DNA of 64,000 nucleotides from Nothophaeocryptopus gaeumannii (Eukaryota; Ascomycota; Dothideomycetes; Mycosphaerellales; Mycosphaerellaceae). The translations under genes were made by a program, and so were the position numbers. The stretch's first letter is position 1. Every line of letters begins with the position of its first letter. The stretch is from the NCBI GenBank assembly GCA_031771865.1, contig JASISA010000041.1, positions 186,001 to 250,000 of the forward strand, in the 5' to 3' direction. Positions 30,539 to 41,445 of the stretch are shown piece by piece. The notes below the pieces were generated by a model. It searched no databases. It saw only the letters and a program-made list of their open reading frames with translations, and had not been told where the DNA came from.

Positions 30539-31317
30539 CGTGAGCTGTAGATTTCTTACATATTCTGTGATGAGTTCACCTACATGTGTTGAAGGTGAGT
30601 GTGAGTGAGGTGAGAAGGGAGGAGGTCTTGAGCCGGGAACTCTATTCCCACAAAGCCATGGGTAGCCGTTGGGTCGTTGTCGTTGCACCGCACGGATGCA
30701 GCTGAAGATGTGGGGAAGAGTCCCCTACGTTCCTTCGCGTTACAACGCGTCTCGATTCGGTAGCGACGTGAAGGTCATATGGATGTCTTGTGTACACTTC
30801 GTAGCGAATGGGCAGCAGCGTCGATATTGCTACGACGCATGTGAAAGTGGGTGTCGTCGTCCATCAGTAGTTCCGATGACGTAGCGTGGGTCCCCCGAAG
30901 GCCGACTCGGGATGGTTGTTTGCATTCGCTTCTGCATCTCAGGTGCATCTCAGTCGTGTGGTGCTCAGCTACAACATTGCGACACCCGAACATCTGCGGA
31001 CGATTCCTACATAACCACACGTTGTATTCCGACATTTCTCCGCCCAAGTTGCGCGTCTTGCTCTGCCTGGTGCGCTTTGGCTGATGGCAAACTTCCGCAC
31101 TTGAAACGCGTACACCTCCCACCCGCGACCCGTATACCTTCGATGCTGCCACAGTGCACCCCCCAGCAAGCGCGGCAGCACGCACATGCAAGCAGCCGTC
31201 CGTTCCGACCTCTTGCTTGCCAACGACGAACACAAGAGTAGATAATAAAGACAAGCTCACGACGCTTCTTTGTTCTTCTCCGCCCTTACTTTCCCAAGCT
31301 CCTGCTTTGCCTTCACC
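30539..31317. promoter_or_regulatory. Divergent intergenic region, mccA / acidic protein gene
   Basis: 779 bp holding both promoters. Overlapping open frames (for example minus 31260-30775) have no conserved features. No distinct motif recognised. Confidence 0.5.
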
Positions 31318-32986
31318 ATGGCCGAAGAGTATGAATTCGACGGAGACTATCTCGATATGATGGATGATGGCTGGTTATATGTTGAGGATGAGTTCGATTT
31401 GGCGGTATGTGACTCCCTGCCACGCGCGACGGGTTCATGCGTGCTGCGGATGGACCATGCGCTGGGCATCCGCACTTAGTGCCCATACCTTTGGGAGGTA
31501 GACAGGAAACACTCGAGTGCATGCTAATGACATGGTTGAATAGGATGAGCTTGCCGAGGGTCAGGTGCCAGAGCCTGGCTATTCTGGGACCAACTACGAG
31601 ATTGCTATGCAAGACTACGAGTTCGACTTGTTCGGATACTGGGACGATTTAGAGTACGCCGACGACGCATACTGGGAGTATGGTTCACACGCACAGGACG
31701 AAGCCGGCCAGAAGAGAAAGCGCGGAAAGAGCGACGGAGCACACAGTAAGAGGCAGAGGATATCGAAGGAGGCCCCATACAACCGGGATGCAGAGCCTTT
31801 ACTTTTCCGCAGCAGAGAAGAGAGATTTCGATTGTTCAAACAGGATGCCCCTTTACTGAAACAGCGCGTATCATATGCTTTGCTACCTGACTGGAGAAAA
31901 CGATTTGCTTGGGTGGACGGCGTGGTAGCGACTAAGAAGATGCCCGCTGAGATGAAGAAGGCTGCCGAAGCGCAGGAGACGGATACTCCAGAGAAGATAG
32001 CCTCTCGCGATGCTCACGCTGACGAGGAGGGCGAAGAGGATGAAGAGGGTGATTGGGAAGATGACGATGGGGCAGATGAGGGTGGAGAAGGCGAAGGAAT
32101 GGCACTTGACCCGGAAATGCTGAAGACAATCTTGCGACAGAAACTGGGAGACGCAGGCCTTGAGGGTATGGACGAGGGCGCATTCATGGAGACTCTCAAC
32201 AAAATGCTCTCTGGTGAAGGCGACAGCGACGACGCAACAGGCATGCTCGCCAATAGCCTCCTCGGCAAAGTCACATCAGACACAGGGAACGAGGCTTTGT
32301 CCGGCTGGCTTTCAGGACAAGGTGTCTCACTTGAGGACAATGGCGAAGATGACGATGCCTCAAGTGTCGGGACAACGGAGCAACAAGACCATTCGAGACA
32401 CCCTGCTGCTCCGAAACAAAGAACACAGCAGTCGCCGCCTGATAGTGCCATCAATGGCTTGGAGACTCATAAGAATGGGCGCAAGACCACCCAAATGGCG
32501 CTTCATTCTGGATCGCCAACCACGTCGAACAAGAAGAAGAGGAACGCGTCCGAGATGGAGGTGGAGAGCCAGCCAGCAAAGAAGTCGAAGGTCACCTTTG
32601 ATGTGTTTGCTTCGCAGCATTCGCGGGAAGAAGCTATAAACGGTACGGAGACTCTCACCAGCGAGAACCCCGCTGCATCGGCAAACACACCCGTATCAGA
32701 TAATGTACAGGCCGTAAATGCCGCTACTGCGCATGCGAATAGCACCATTGGTGGCGCGACACAAGAAGACGACGCTGCCGCAGAAGAGGACGACGCTCCG
32801 GTCGTGAGCAAGCAGACTAACAAGAAGCGGAAAGCATTTTCTGCGGATGCGCTACCTGAGAAGCCTGTTCAGAAGAAGCCAAAGAGCCGGGAACTGGCGT
32901 CGCTGGACCCCTTACCATCCACCTCATCACCGGCAGGACCTCCGGCGCGGCGAACGAGGAATGCGAGAGCCAAGCCTGGAAAATAG
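31318..32986 (+). CDS. Acidic, lysine-tract nuclear-type protein of unknown function
   Basis: Two exons, 31318-31404 and 31544-32986 (139-bp intron, GTATGT...GAATAG), give 509 residues. The start sits in a strong CACCATGG context. The N-terminus is rich in Asp/Glu/Tyr (MAEEYEFDGDYLDMMDD...). A possibly structured region follows (EPLLFRSREERFRLFKQDAP, YALLPDWRKRFAWVDG), then a long acidic tract (nt ~32020-32095). Basic nuclear-signal-like patches appear in the second half (NKKKRN, AKKSKVTFDVF, NKKRKAFS, KPKSRE), and the C-terminus is basic (RRTRNARAKPGK). I do not recognise a domain. The make-up suggests a nuclear protein, perhaps chromatin- or ribosome-biogenesis related, but this is inference from composition. 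Confidence 0.75.
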
Positions 32987-34521
32987 GATACGCGCAGCAT
33001 GGTGAAGATGCAGTGATGAGGAAGAGGAGATAATCTTGAGAAGAATGCTACCCACTCACCCGTGGAGGGCACTGCAAAGGGACTCAGATAGTCTCATAAC
33101 CCAAAGCTTGCCGCAGCCATAGCCATAGCCTGTGACAAAGCTACGACTTGGAGAGGAGCGGTGGCGGTTCGGCATCATTGAATTTGATTGATAGCGTTCT
33201 GCAACAGGAAAAGGGAAAAAGAAGGGATAGCAGATCGAGGCATACCATATCAATACAAAGGGGCTAATTAGTTCTTGCATCATCTCTCGTCGGCCCTTTT
33301 TCTTTCTTCTTCTTCCTCTACGAACGAAATCGAGGTGGTCTCGGACTAGGGTTGGCGTTCTTTTTTCTTTCAGATTTGGGAAGTCAACACAGGGATATTA
33401 AACCTCTTTGGCCGGAGAAGAGAAGTGGTTTGCTGGATCCCCATTATAATATAACGTATGGAAAACAACGTCGATCTGAGAGAATGAAGGAAGATATGGA
33501 TCCTTTCGTAAAGGCTATTCTACTCTTGTCAGCTTCTTCCATCTCGCCGATTTCATAGAGGAGAGACTCGATGTAAGATACATACATACATACACTAAGT
33601 GAGTAACACTCACTCACTCACTCTCCATCAATCTTGTCTTCTCCGCATAGAAGAAGACTACTACTACTACTACTACTCTTGTAGACAGACCCCTCCTCTC
33701 TACTAGACGTCGATCGGGCCTGCATGTGCTGGCTGTCAAACCACTTTGTGGGCACTGGATGAGGTTAGCTTCTTTTTTTTTGGTTTGGGGGGGTCTCTTG
33801 GCTGGTAGTATAGTATTCCAGCTGTATGAGGGAATGCAGGGTACGAGAATGGTGGTACTGCCTCGTGTATCCCAGCAAGAAAGTTCTGTCGGTTTTTGAG
33901 CGAATGGAGATGAAAAGCAAGGAGACCGAACAGTTCTATCAGCCGGGTCTGTCTTGGCGTATTTGAGTGAGTGAATGTTGTTGAGCAACGAAGAAGAAAG
34001 AAGAAAGCGAATCTCAGCTGCGTTTTGCATCGTATTTAGCTCGCGCGATCAAGGGGGAATGGGATTGAAAGTGGTGAGGGTCATGGCATGTCTCGAAAGC
34101 AAAATCTATGTGCAAGTAGTTGAATAGATAGTGTCCTGCTCTATGCCCGGTGTAAAATATTGTACAGTCTATGCGATACTCCCAAAACCCGCCCGTTGTA
34201 CCCCTTCTCGCTGCGCGTGTAGGAAGGACCCTTCGTTTATACGCCATTGAAAAAATTTGCCGGGTATTTTGTGTGAACTCGTTTTGTTTTTCTCGCTTTC
34301 CTGTCTGAACGCCGCCCGATTCCTCGATGCTTGCGACGAACATGCGACTCGATAATGAACTCCCGACTGGTTTTTTGTCAGATCCTGAAACAGATTGGTT
34401 GTCAGCGTGTGTTTCGCCTCACAGTAACTTCTCCCCGGAATAGCAAGACGCACCTGAGACGAAGCATGTTGTTCCAGTATAACAGCGCAAGCCAAACGAC
34501 ATGTTGCGCGAGATCTTACTG
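32987..34521. other. Gene-free region rich in short tandem repeats
   Basis: About 1.5 kb between converging genes. It contains (CATA)n near 33580-33596, (ACTC)n near 33607-33623, (CTA)~6.7 at 33658-33677 and a poly-T/poly-G stretch at 33772-33797. Open frames here are compositional accidents. Confidence 0.6.
33658..33677. repeat. (CTA)n microsatellite
   Basis: Almost seven perfect CTA copies in non-coding sequence. Confidence 0.9.
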
Positions 34522-35508
34522 TCAGCGCCGGCTCCCTGCACGATACGCTTGTCTCCCGCCCGCTCCTCTCACTCCCAGAGGCCTTCCGCGATCATCGTAA
34601 TCCAATCTTTGTGGCATCATTTTGTGATAGTCTCTCGCTCGACGATAATCATCCCTGCTATCGTAAGTAGCTTCCGATTCATCGTCGGAATAGTCATCTC
34701 GTCGATATCGATCGTCTCTTCGCCGACTACTTCTTGATCGTCGCGAGCGAGAGCTTCGAGTTGATCCACTGCCACTGCTGTCGCCTTTTTGTTGATTTGG
34801 TTGTTGCTGTTGTTGTTGATTTCCACCTCCGCCGCCACCTCCACCAGCATCTTCGGGCTCACCGCCTCCACCTGCCGCGACGGCTTTTTTGCCGAATCGT
34901 TTGTTAGTCATGTACAATGAAAGACATCCACCGATGAGATCGAATGTTCCCAGTAGGACTCCAAGGCTGAACGGCGTAATGTAATCTGTGATTGATTTAT
35001 TCTTCTTTTCTTCTTCTCCTTTCTGTTCCTGACTCTGCTGCTGTCCTTGTTGATCTTGTTGACTCTGCTTGTCATCGCCACGATCCGACCCTCGTTGCCG
35101 ACGGCTGCGACTCCGACCAGATCGTCGCGAGTGGTAGGAATCTTCAGATCGAGGAGAGCGTCGTCGGCCTGATCTTGTCTTCGTGTATCGTTCCGATTGC
35201 ATCCTGGCATGTGGGTCCATCGATCGGGCCAGCCGATCGTCTTCCTCGAAGTCTTCGTCTCTTCGAGGGTGGTGGCCGCTTGGTCTGTAGCTGTGGTGGC
35301 TGCCGTTATTGGTGCTGTTGCTGCCTTCTTTGTCTTTTATGGGAGGCGGGTCAAGCGGATAGGAATTCTGATACGCGTTCGTGTAGATCGGCCGGTAGGC
35401 ACCGTGTGGAAGACCTGCATTCATATCTTTGGGTCGCTGTTCCGGAGTCGACGAGTTAGGCGGTGGAGGGAAGTACGGAGGAGGGTCCTGCTTCCTATTC
35501 CCATTCAT
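34522..35508 (-). CDS. RS- and Q/G-rich protein with one membrane segment
   Basis: Single ORF, 328 residues from ATG at 35508 (MNGNRKQDPPPYF); the frame above it has no better start. Residues ~1-55 are Pro/Tyr-rich. An Arg/Ser/His-rich block follows (RSGRRRSPRSEDSYHSRRSGRSR is part of it), then a Gln-rich tract. The only ordered piece is SITDYITPFSLGVLLGTFDLIGGCLSLYMTNKRFG, a hydrophobic helix of ~24 residues flanked by charged ends. A glycine run, a second Gln run and another RS block ending in RRDD/YSDDESEATYD complete the protein. The Gln and Gly runs correspond to trinucleotide repeats in the DNA. It is probably a membrane-anchored disordered protein; no function recognised. Confidence 0.7.
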   Translation of the reverse strand: MNGNRKQDPPPYFPPPPNSSTPEQRPKDMNAGLPHGAYRPIYTNAYQNSYPLDPPPIKDKEGSNSTNNGSHHSYRPSGHHPRRDEDFEEDDRLARSMDPHARMQSERYTKTRSGRRRSPRSEDSYHSRRSGRSRSRRQRGSDRGDDKQSQQDQQGQQQSQEQKGEEEKKNKSITDYITPFSLGVLLGTFDLIGGCLSLYMTNKRFGKKAVAAGGGGEPEDAGGGGGGGGNQQQQQQPNQQKGDSSGSGSTRSSRSRRSRSSRRRDDRYRRDDYSDDESEATYDSRDDYRRARDYHKMMPQRLDYDDRGRPLGVRGAGGRQAYRAGSRR

Positions 35509-38039
35509 TGGTGAGGTCGAACAACATGAGTAATGCACAGGGTAGAAAGTGAGGAGAAACGAGAAGACCACCTACACGGAGGACGAAAGCAGTTTTGGCT
35601 TTTGGTCAGATCAGACAGTAACCATGCGCCTGTAGAATGCAATCGCATCCTGGCGTGTCTATCGTGAAGGTGATGCTGACATCAGCTCACGGCTGGTAGG
35701 CTGGCAATTATTTGCGATGATTTTCTGACCAGACAGAGCCTGTTTGCTCGGTCTACCGGACTGCGACTCGATTTTGTCATACCAACGATGTCCTGGTATA
35801 AGGCCTGTCAGTTCCAATATATCGGCAAGGTTTGCGGGTTCAACCTCCACGGGGCGATCATGCGATGCGGTGCCGAACCGCTATCACTGTGCCTCGAGAA
35901 CAGCAAACTACAGTCGGAAGAGAAGCCACGGATGTCGGTTCAAGGATTGGGGAAACGCCAGTGCAGCGCTGCCCTGCAGAGCGAGGTGGTTGAGATTGAA
36001 ATGGCACGCAGCGTAGGGAGTGCGAGCGCAAAACCAGTTGGGTACCAATGCGGCTTCAAGAGGAGACTTGAACCTAGCAATAGCTTTATTAGCATGTGTA
36101 CTGTCGAGGCTCAACATGTCGTATCGATGATCAGAGTCCACTACCTTTTGATCGCACGACAGGCTCCAAGATTCCGCCGCCCGCGATCTCGCCCAGTGCG
36201 TTGTGACGAAATAACGGAGGAGATAGCAAGGTTTGGGACTGACGGATCGAGACACTTTGTTTGTTCGCTGCGCAGCCTCATACTAGCTGTTACACCCAGA
36301 TGCCGGGTGCAGCCTGTCACGGAGGAAAATGGACTACAGTCTCGGGCCGTCCGGGGTCTTCGACAAGTTGAGCGCGCCGCAGTGAGGCAAGATCTCATCT
36401 GAAAGTGGCGCTGCTTGCTTGGAAGCGGAGCCATTGCGAGGTCTTTTCGTGGCTACTGCTGGATATGAGCGCACGGGCGATGTAATTTGGCCTTGATGAG
36501 AAGCATGCGTTTCCCCGGCTGTTCATGTTTCAGGCCGGCCGACTGATTCAGTCTCGAACGTGATCGAGGATCGTGGCTTCGGAAATTGCCTGCTGTCGTT
36601 CATATGGCATCGGCAGACAGCTCAAGAGTCAAGGCGGTCGTGACGTGTCTGCGATACCGTCGGTCGGCGTTCATCCCGACAAGATGTTTCCTGCGACACG
36701 ACTGTCGGGCAAGTTTGTTGTTCGATCGCGCAGTTCCCGCGAAGCCGAAGACTCGTTACGTCCGATGCACCCCAGATTCTGCGATATGGAGTTGCAGGCA
36801 TGTCGCATCCTCTCCCTCTCGGCAGTGGTGAGCGCATTGTAGGAGCAGTCCCAAGCAACCACCGAGCGCGAGATGGCGAACCATCGCTGGCCGCCGAATG
36901 TCACGTTGATGGGATCAATTGAAAGCCAGACGGATGATCCGAAAGGAGGGGCGGGAGGGGAAAGATCTTCTGCGAAAGTCGCTGGTAGAGGAGGAGGAGG
37001 AGGAGGAGGAGGAGGAGGAGTTGGTTGGTTTCGGAACATCTTCTCGGGTGGTTTGCTTCGGAACGGCTTGCCAAGCCAGGCACGTCAAATTTGCCTCAGG
37101 ATTCAACCCCACCAATCGGACATCAACCTGCATTTCACTCACGTCCGCTTTTGATGAGCGCTGCTTCGACCAAGAACGAATCGAATTCGCTTGAACACGG
37201 CACCTCTTATCGCAACAAGGCGGCTTGAAAATTAGGTCGCCATGGATCGTAGCATGCATTGGCTCGGTTGGTTCTCGACCTGCGACGCCACGCCACGCCG
37301 CCTCACAACCTCTTCTCTGGCCTGCCTGCATTCCGGGAGCGGCCAGGTGCTGAAGAGAGGCTCGTGTGTGTACCTCTACTGTATCGCTGCAGCCAGTGAA
37401 TGCCGCCACCTCGATAAGACCAACCAGGACCGGGCATGGTAGCCTTACGCAGAAGCCGCCACGGGCTTGGTCGAGCAGAGACAAGCAAGACCAAGCAAAT
37501 TCAAGCATGGACACAAGCTCCCACAACTCGGACTAGTCACTAGTCTGAGATCTGGGCCGCCGCCGCCGCCGTTCATACAACATGGGCATTGCGTGTGCTA
37601 GAAAGCCACGCGAATCGAACGGCGAACAGCTGTCGGCGCTCTAAACCCCTCTATCAGTAGTGGCTTTGTGCTTCTCGCAGAGTCAAGAGAAGCGAAAGGA
37701 TTCAAAAGCAACTGATATCAAGCCGTTCTTCCGCCGTCTGAAGAATGCTACCTTCCTCTTCCAGCCAAGGAGCATTTCCCAGAGGTGTGGGCACACGAGC
37801 ACTCCGACATGGCGTGCAACCGACTGGCGCGATGTAGCGCTAGCGCTTGCCCTCATTGCTGCAGAATTGCGGCATGGCCGAAATAGCTGGTCGTCTAGCT
37901 GAGTGTCAATCAGCTTGGTATTAATGCGCGCCTGACGACCTACCCACTGCCCGCACCTTCGGTATCGAAGCTATCCCCTCCCTCAGCTTCGTCGGCGCAA
38001 TTGTCCTCGTCGGTGGCCTATCGAGCGGCATCTTCAATC
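35509..38039. other. 2.5-kb gene-free divergent region
   Basis: Lies between the RS-rich gene (-) and the OPT gene (+). Overlapping open frames occur on both strands, including plus 35788-36402, but none has domain-like content or splice support. It contains a perfect (GAG)11 microsatellite at 36988-37020. It may carry long promoter sequence or a decayed locus. Confidence 0.5.
36988..37020. repeat. (GAG)11 microsatellite
   Basis: Eleven perfect GAG triplets, outside any supported gene. Confidence 0.95.
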
Positions 38040-40586
38040 ATGGCGACCAGGCCGGGTTTCAAAAGGCATGATACGGATCATCATGGGAGCATCTCCAACT
38101 TCAGTGACCCTGTAGCGTCCGGGTCAAAGACCTACGAGCTACGGGGTGTCGATGTCAAAGACGGTACTTACATCGACGTCCAAGATGCGGGCGAAGCATC
38201 CCCTCCACCACAGTACGAAGATGCTGGAGATGGCTTCGCCAAAGTCACTGCCCCAGTCGAAACGGCCAAGGATCTTGTCACGAAGGTCATTCATGTGGAT
38301 GACGACCCGAATTTGAGCCCTTACACCTTCAGGCTGGTCTTCTTAGGTATGAGTGACCAAGTCGTTCTATGACCTCTTACTGACACGTAGCGCAGGTATC
38401 GGTCTCTCCATCTTCGGTGCTGTTCTGCAGGAGATCTTCTACTTCAAGCCGCAGACCATCTACGTCTCCGTTGTCTTCTTGACTGTCATTGCCTATGTCT
38501 TAGGCGAGTTCATGGCTTACGCAATTCCAAGAAAGGGCTTCTTGAAGTACCTCAACCCGGGTCCCTTCAACCAAAAGGAACATGCCGCGATCACCATCAT
38601 GGCGTCTGCTGCCTCTCAAGCCGCAGCATCGACGGAGGCTTTGGCCGCGCAAGAGTTGTTCTACGGCGGCTATCCGAGTGTTGCAGCTGGTGTCTTCGTC
38701 ACCATGTCATCGCAACTCATCGGATTTGGCATCGCTGGTATGCTGCGAGATGTGTTGGTCTACCCGACGAGAATGATCTGGCCTATCAATCTTCCAGTCG
38801 CGACTCTCCTGGAAACACTGCACCGCGACAAGAAGGAGACGAAGCGTAGGCTGAGGGTCTTCTACATCGTCTTCATTGCGCTGTTCGTCTGGGAAGCCTT
38901 CCCAGAGTATATGTTCACCGTTTTGACTGGTATCTCCATCTTCTGCTTGGCGGACCAGCACAACCTTGTCTTCACCAACCTTTTCGGAGGCGCGTCCGGT
39001 AACGAAGGTCTCGGTTTCCTCAGTCTGTGCCTGGATTGGAACTATATCGCTGGTCTCTGGAGCCCGTTGTGGTACCCTCTCCAGACAACCGTGAACCAGG
39101 GCATTGGAATCATCGGGTGCTACATCTTGTTCATGGCTGTGTACTACGGCGACATCTGGAAGTCGCAAAGCTTTCCTTTCCTGTCGCAGCTCTTGTTCAA
39201 TGGTACCGATTCCAACTCGACGTACTATTCTCAGTACAACCAGTCTTTGGTCCTAGACTCCCGATTCATGATTGATGAGAGCAAGCTCGAGCAAGAGTCG
39301 CTCCCATACCTGACGGGAACGTACATCGTGTACCTGATCACCTCGAACATGGGACTGACGGCGGCTCTGGTTCATATGGCGATTTGGAACTACGACGACG
39401 TGAAGGCGGGCTGGTCGTTCGCATCTCCGTCTAACCTTAGGAAGCTGCTCCGTAAGGAGACGTGGTTGTTCTGGAAGAATCAAGAGACTCCCGATGAGCG
39501 TCTCGCGCGAAAGGAGGACGACCCCGACCTTGACCCTCACTACAAGCTCATGCTCCGGAATAAGTATCAGGAGTGCCCGCAATGGTGGTGGGGCACCGTC
39601 TTCATCTTGTCGTTCGCCGTCGGTCTCGGGTGTCTGTACTCGATGAAGTCTACCCTTCCTTGGTGGGGCTTCATTGTCGCCGCGTTGATCACCACCGTCT
39701 TCACTCTCTTCCTTGGCGCGCAAATGGGCTTGACAGGTTTCCAATTCAACACGCAGCCCATCTGCCAAATGCTAGCAGGATATCTCTTCCCTGGTCGTCC
39801 GCTCGCCAACTTCTACTTTACGTGCTACACCTACAACTCCCTTCAACAAGCCCAACTGCTCGGCAAAGACATGAAGCTGGCCCAATACGCCCATTTGCCA
39901 CCTCGTTGCACTTTTATCGTCCAAGTCGCGGGTTGCATCATCGGCGCCCTCTTCAACTGGACAATGATGAACACCATCGTCAAAGCCCAAGGCCACATTC
40001 TCCAGTCTATCCAGGGAAGCAACATCTGGTCCGGCCAAAACATCCAACAATTCAACTCCCTCGCCATCACTTTCTCCATGGCCCACCACCTCTACTCGGT
40101 CGGAAAGCGATACGAGTGGGTCACGCTAGCCTTCCTCGTCGGCTTCCTCGCTCCTCTTCCATTGTACATCGCCCACCGCTTCACCGGCTGGCGCGTCTTC
40201 AGCTACATCAACACCTCCATCATCCTATGGTACTGTGGTAAGTTCATGGAATGAGAAGCCACCTCATGTCAAAGAAATCAAATTGACTCTTGTGTTTTAC
40301 AGGCAACCTCTTCGTCGGCATCAACTCCTCCCTTCTCTCCTTCTTCATTATCGCCTTCATCTCCCAATTTTGGCTCCGAAAATACCATCCCCAATTCTTC
40401 GTCAAGTGGAATTATCTCGTTTCCGCAGCCATGGATGGAGGTACACAAGTTCTAGTCTTCGTATTCACTTTTGCTGTATTCGGCGGGAGCGGGAAGGCTG
40501 TTCCGTTTCCGACTTGGGCGGGAGCGCCGGATACGAGTGTGCATAATATTGATTATTGTATGGTTAATCCGGCGAGTAGCGGGTAG
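38040..40586 (+). CDS. Oligopeptide transporter (OPT family)
   Basis: Three exons, 38040-38346, 38396-40237 and 40303-40586, give 810 residues. Both introns are phase 1 and split Gly codons (GTATGA...GCGCAG, GTAAGT...TTACAG). The start is the ATG at 38040; upstream the frame has only non-ATG codons. After an ~85-residue cytosolic N-terminus comes the OPT signature NPGPFNQKEHAAI. About 14 hydrophobic segments follow, with typical blocks such as NLFGGASGNEGLGFLSLCLDWNYI, CPQWWWGTVFILSFAVG, LFPGRPLANFYFTCYTYNSLQQA and the final MDGGTQVLVFVFTFAVFGG. OPT proteins import tetra- and pentapeptides, glutathione or metal-chelate peptides with protons at the plasma membrane. The substrate of this one cannot be read from sequence. 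Confidence 0.94.
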
Positions 40587-41445
40587 TAAGATGAGTAAGG
40601 ATGGGGAGGAAGAGGCAGGTCGTGGAAGATGGGAGAGAGAGAGAGAGAGAGACAGGCAGAGAGAAGAGGTGAAGTCGAAGTAGAGTTAAGAGAGAGTTGA
40701 ATTACATGTAGCCTAACGCAGGAAATGATGACAGATTCTTACGGAGTTCAACGTTCACCGCTGAGAGCGTTTGTCTAAAAACGGCTCCTTTGACTTCCTC
40801 ACAGCGGGCCAAAATGTCCATTTCCAGCCTTGCGGTGAGGATCGAACTCCGACTGGATGTGATGAAAGCAATCCTTCAACCTAATCACATCTTGCGCATT
40901 CGCTTTCTAATAACGTTAGCACGGAGTTCGAAAATCTCACTAAAGCTTTGACCTTGATGGCGGCATTACAGAGGGAGGCATTGTCGCATTTGGTAAGGCA
41001 TGCGAACACACTTACTCATCCAAGAAAGCAGAAACTTGCTCGGCGTGTTTGTTTCTGGAGACAGGATCATCTGTGAGTAAATTACGAGACAGTTGAAATA
41101 AATTATGCACTAGTACTAGATAGATGTACACTCATCCCACATCCTCTGCTCATCTCCTCACATGTTCATGCAACCACCTTCAGTCCCATCATGATATAAC
41201 GTGCTAAAGTCGAGAAGCGTTCCTCCCAAAAACAGACCCAAGAAAGCAGACCCTACAAGAGCGCGACGATGAGGGACATCAACAACATGAACCAAAAGGG
41301 TATCTCGCGTGCATGTGTCCCAACATCCATCGTCGCAGCCCTTCCACCATCAAATTTGATGATCAAAGAAAAGCCTCACTCTTCAATGTGACCCTCACAC
41401 GAATCGACCCTCTATGTTCAACGCCTTGATTAGCGCCAGTTTCAT
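40587..41445. other. Intergenic region between converging OPT and myosin genes
   Basis: 859 bp without a gene. A (GA)10 run at about 40633-40652 follows the OPT stop. A 7-bp hairpin (GATGTGA/TCACATC) lies near 40855-40890. Confidence 0.6.
40633..40652. repeat. (GA)n microsatellite
   Basis: About ten GA copies in the 3' region of the OPT gene. Confidence 0.85.

Noticed and set aside
33614..34030. 138-residue minus-strand ORF near the 33.6-kb microsatellites
   Set aside because: The poly-valine C-terminal part is the CTA repeat in translation; no other support.
35788..36402. 204-residue plus-strand ORF
   Set aside because: ATG start but no recognisable strand/helix pattern or splice partners; an equally long frame exists on the opposite strand.
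36915..37526. 203-residue minus-strand ORF
   Set aside because: Its most distinctive feature is a serine run that is just the (GAG)11 microsatellite translated.
40830..40915. Possible tRNA on the minus strand (GAGTTCGATCC box B-like sequence near 40840 and a GATGTGA hairpin)
   Set aside because: The T stem pairs at only three of five positions and no matching acceptor stem was found.
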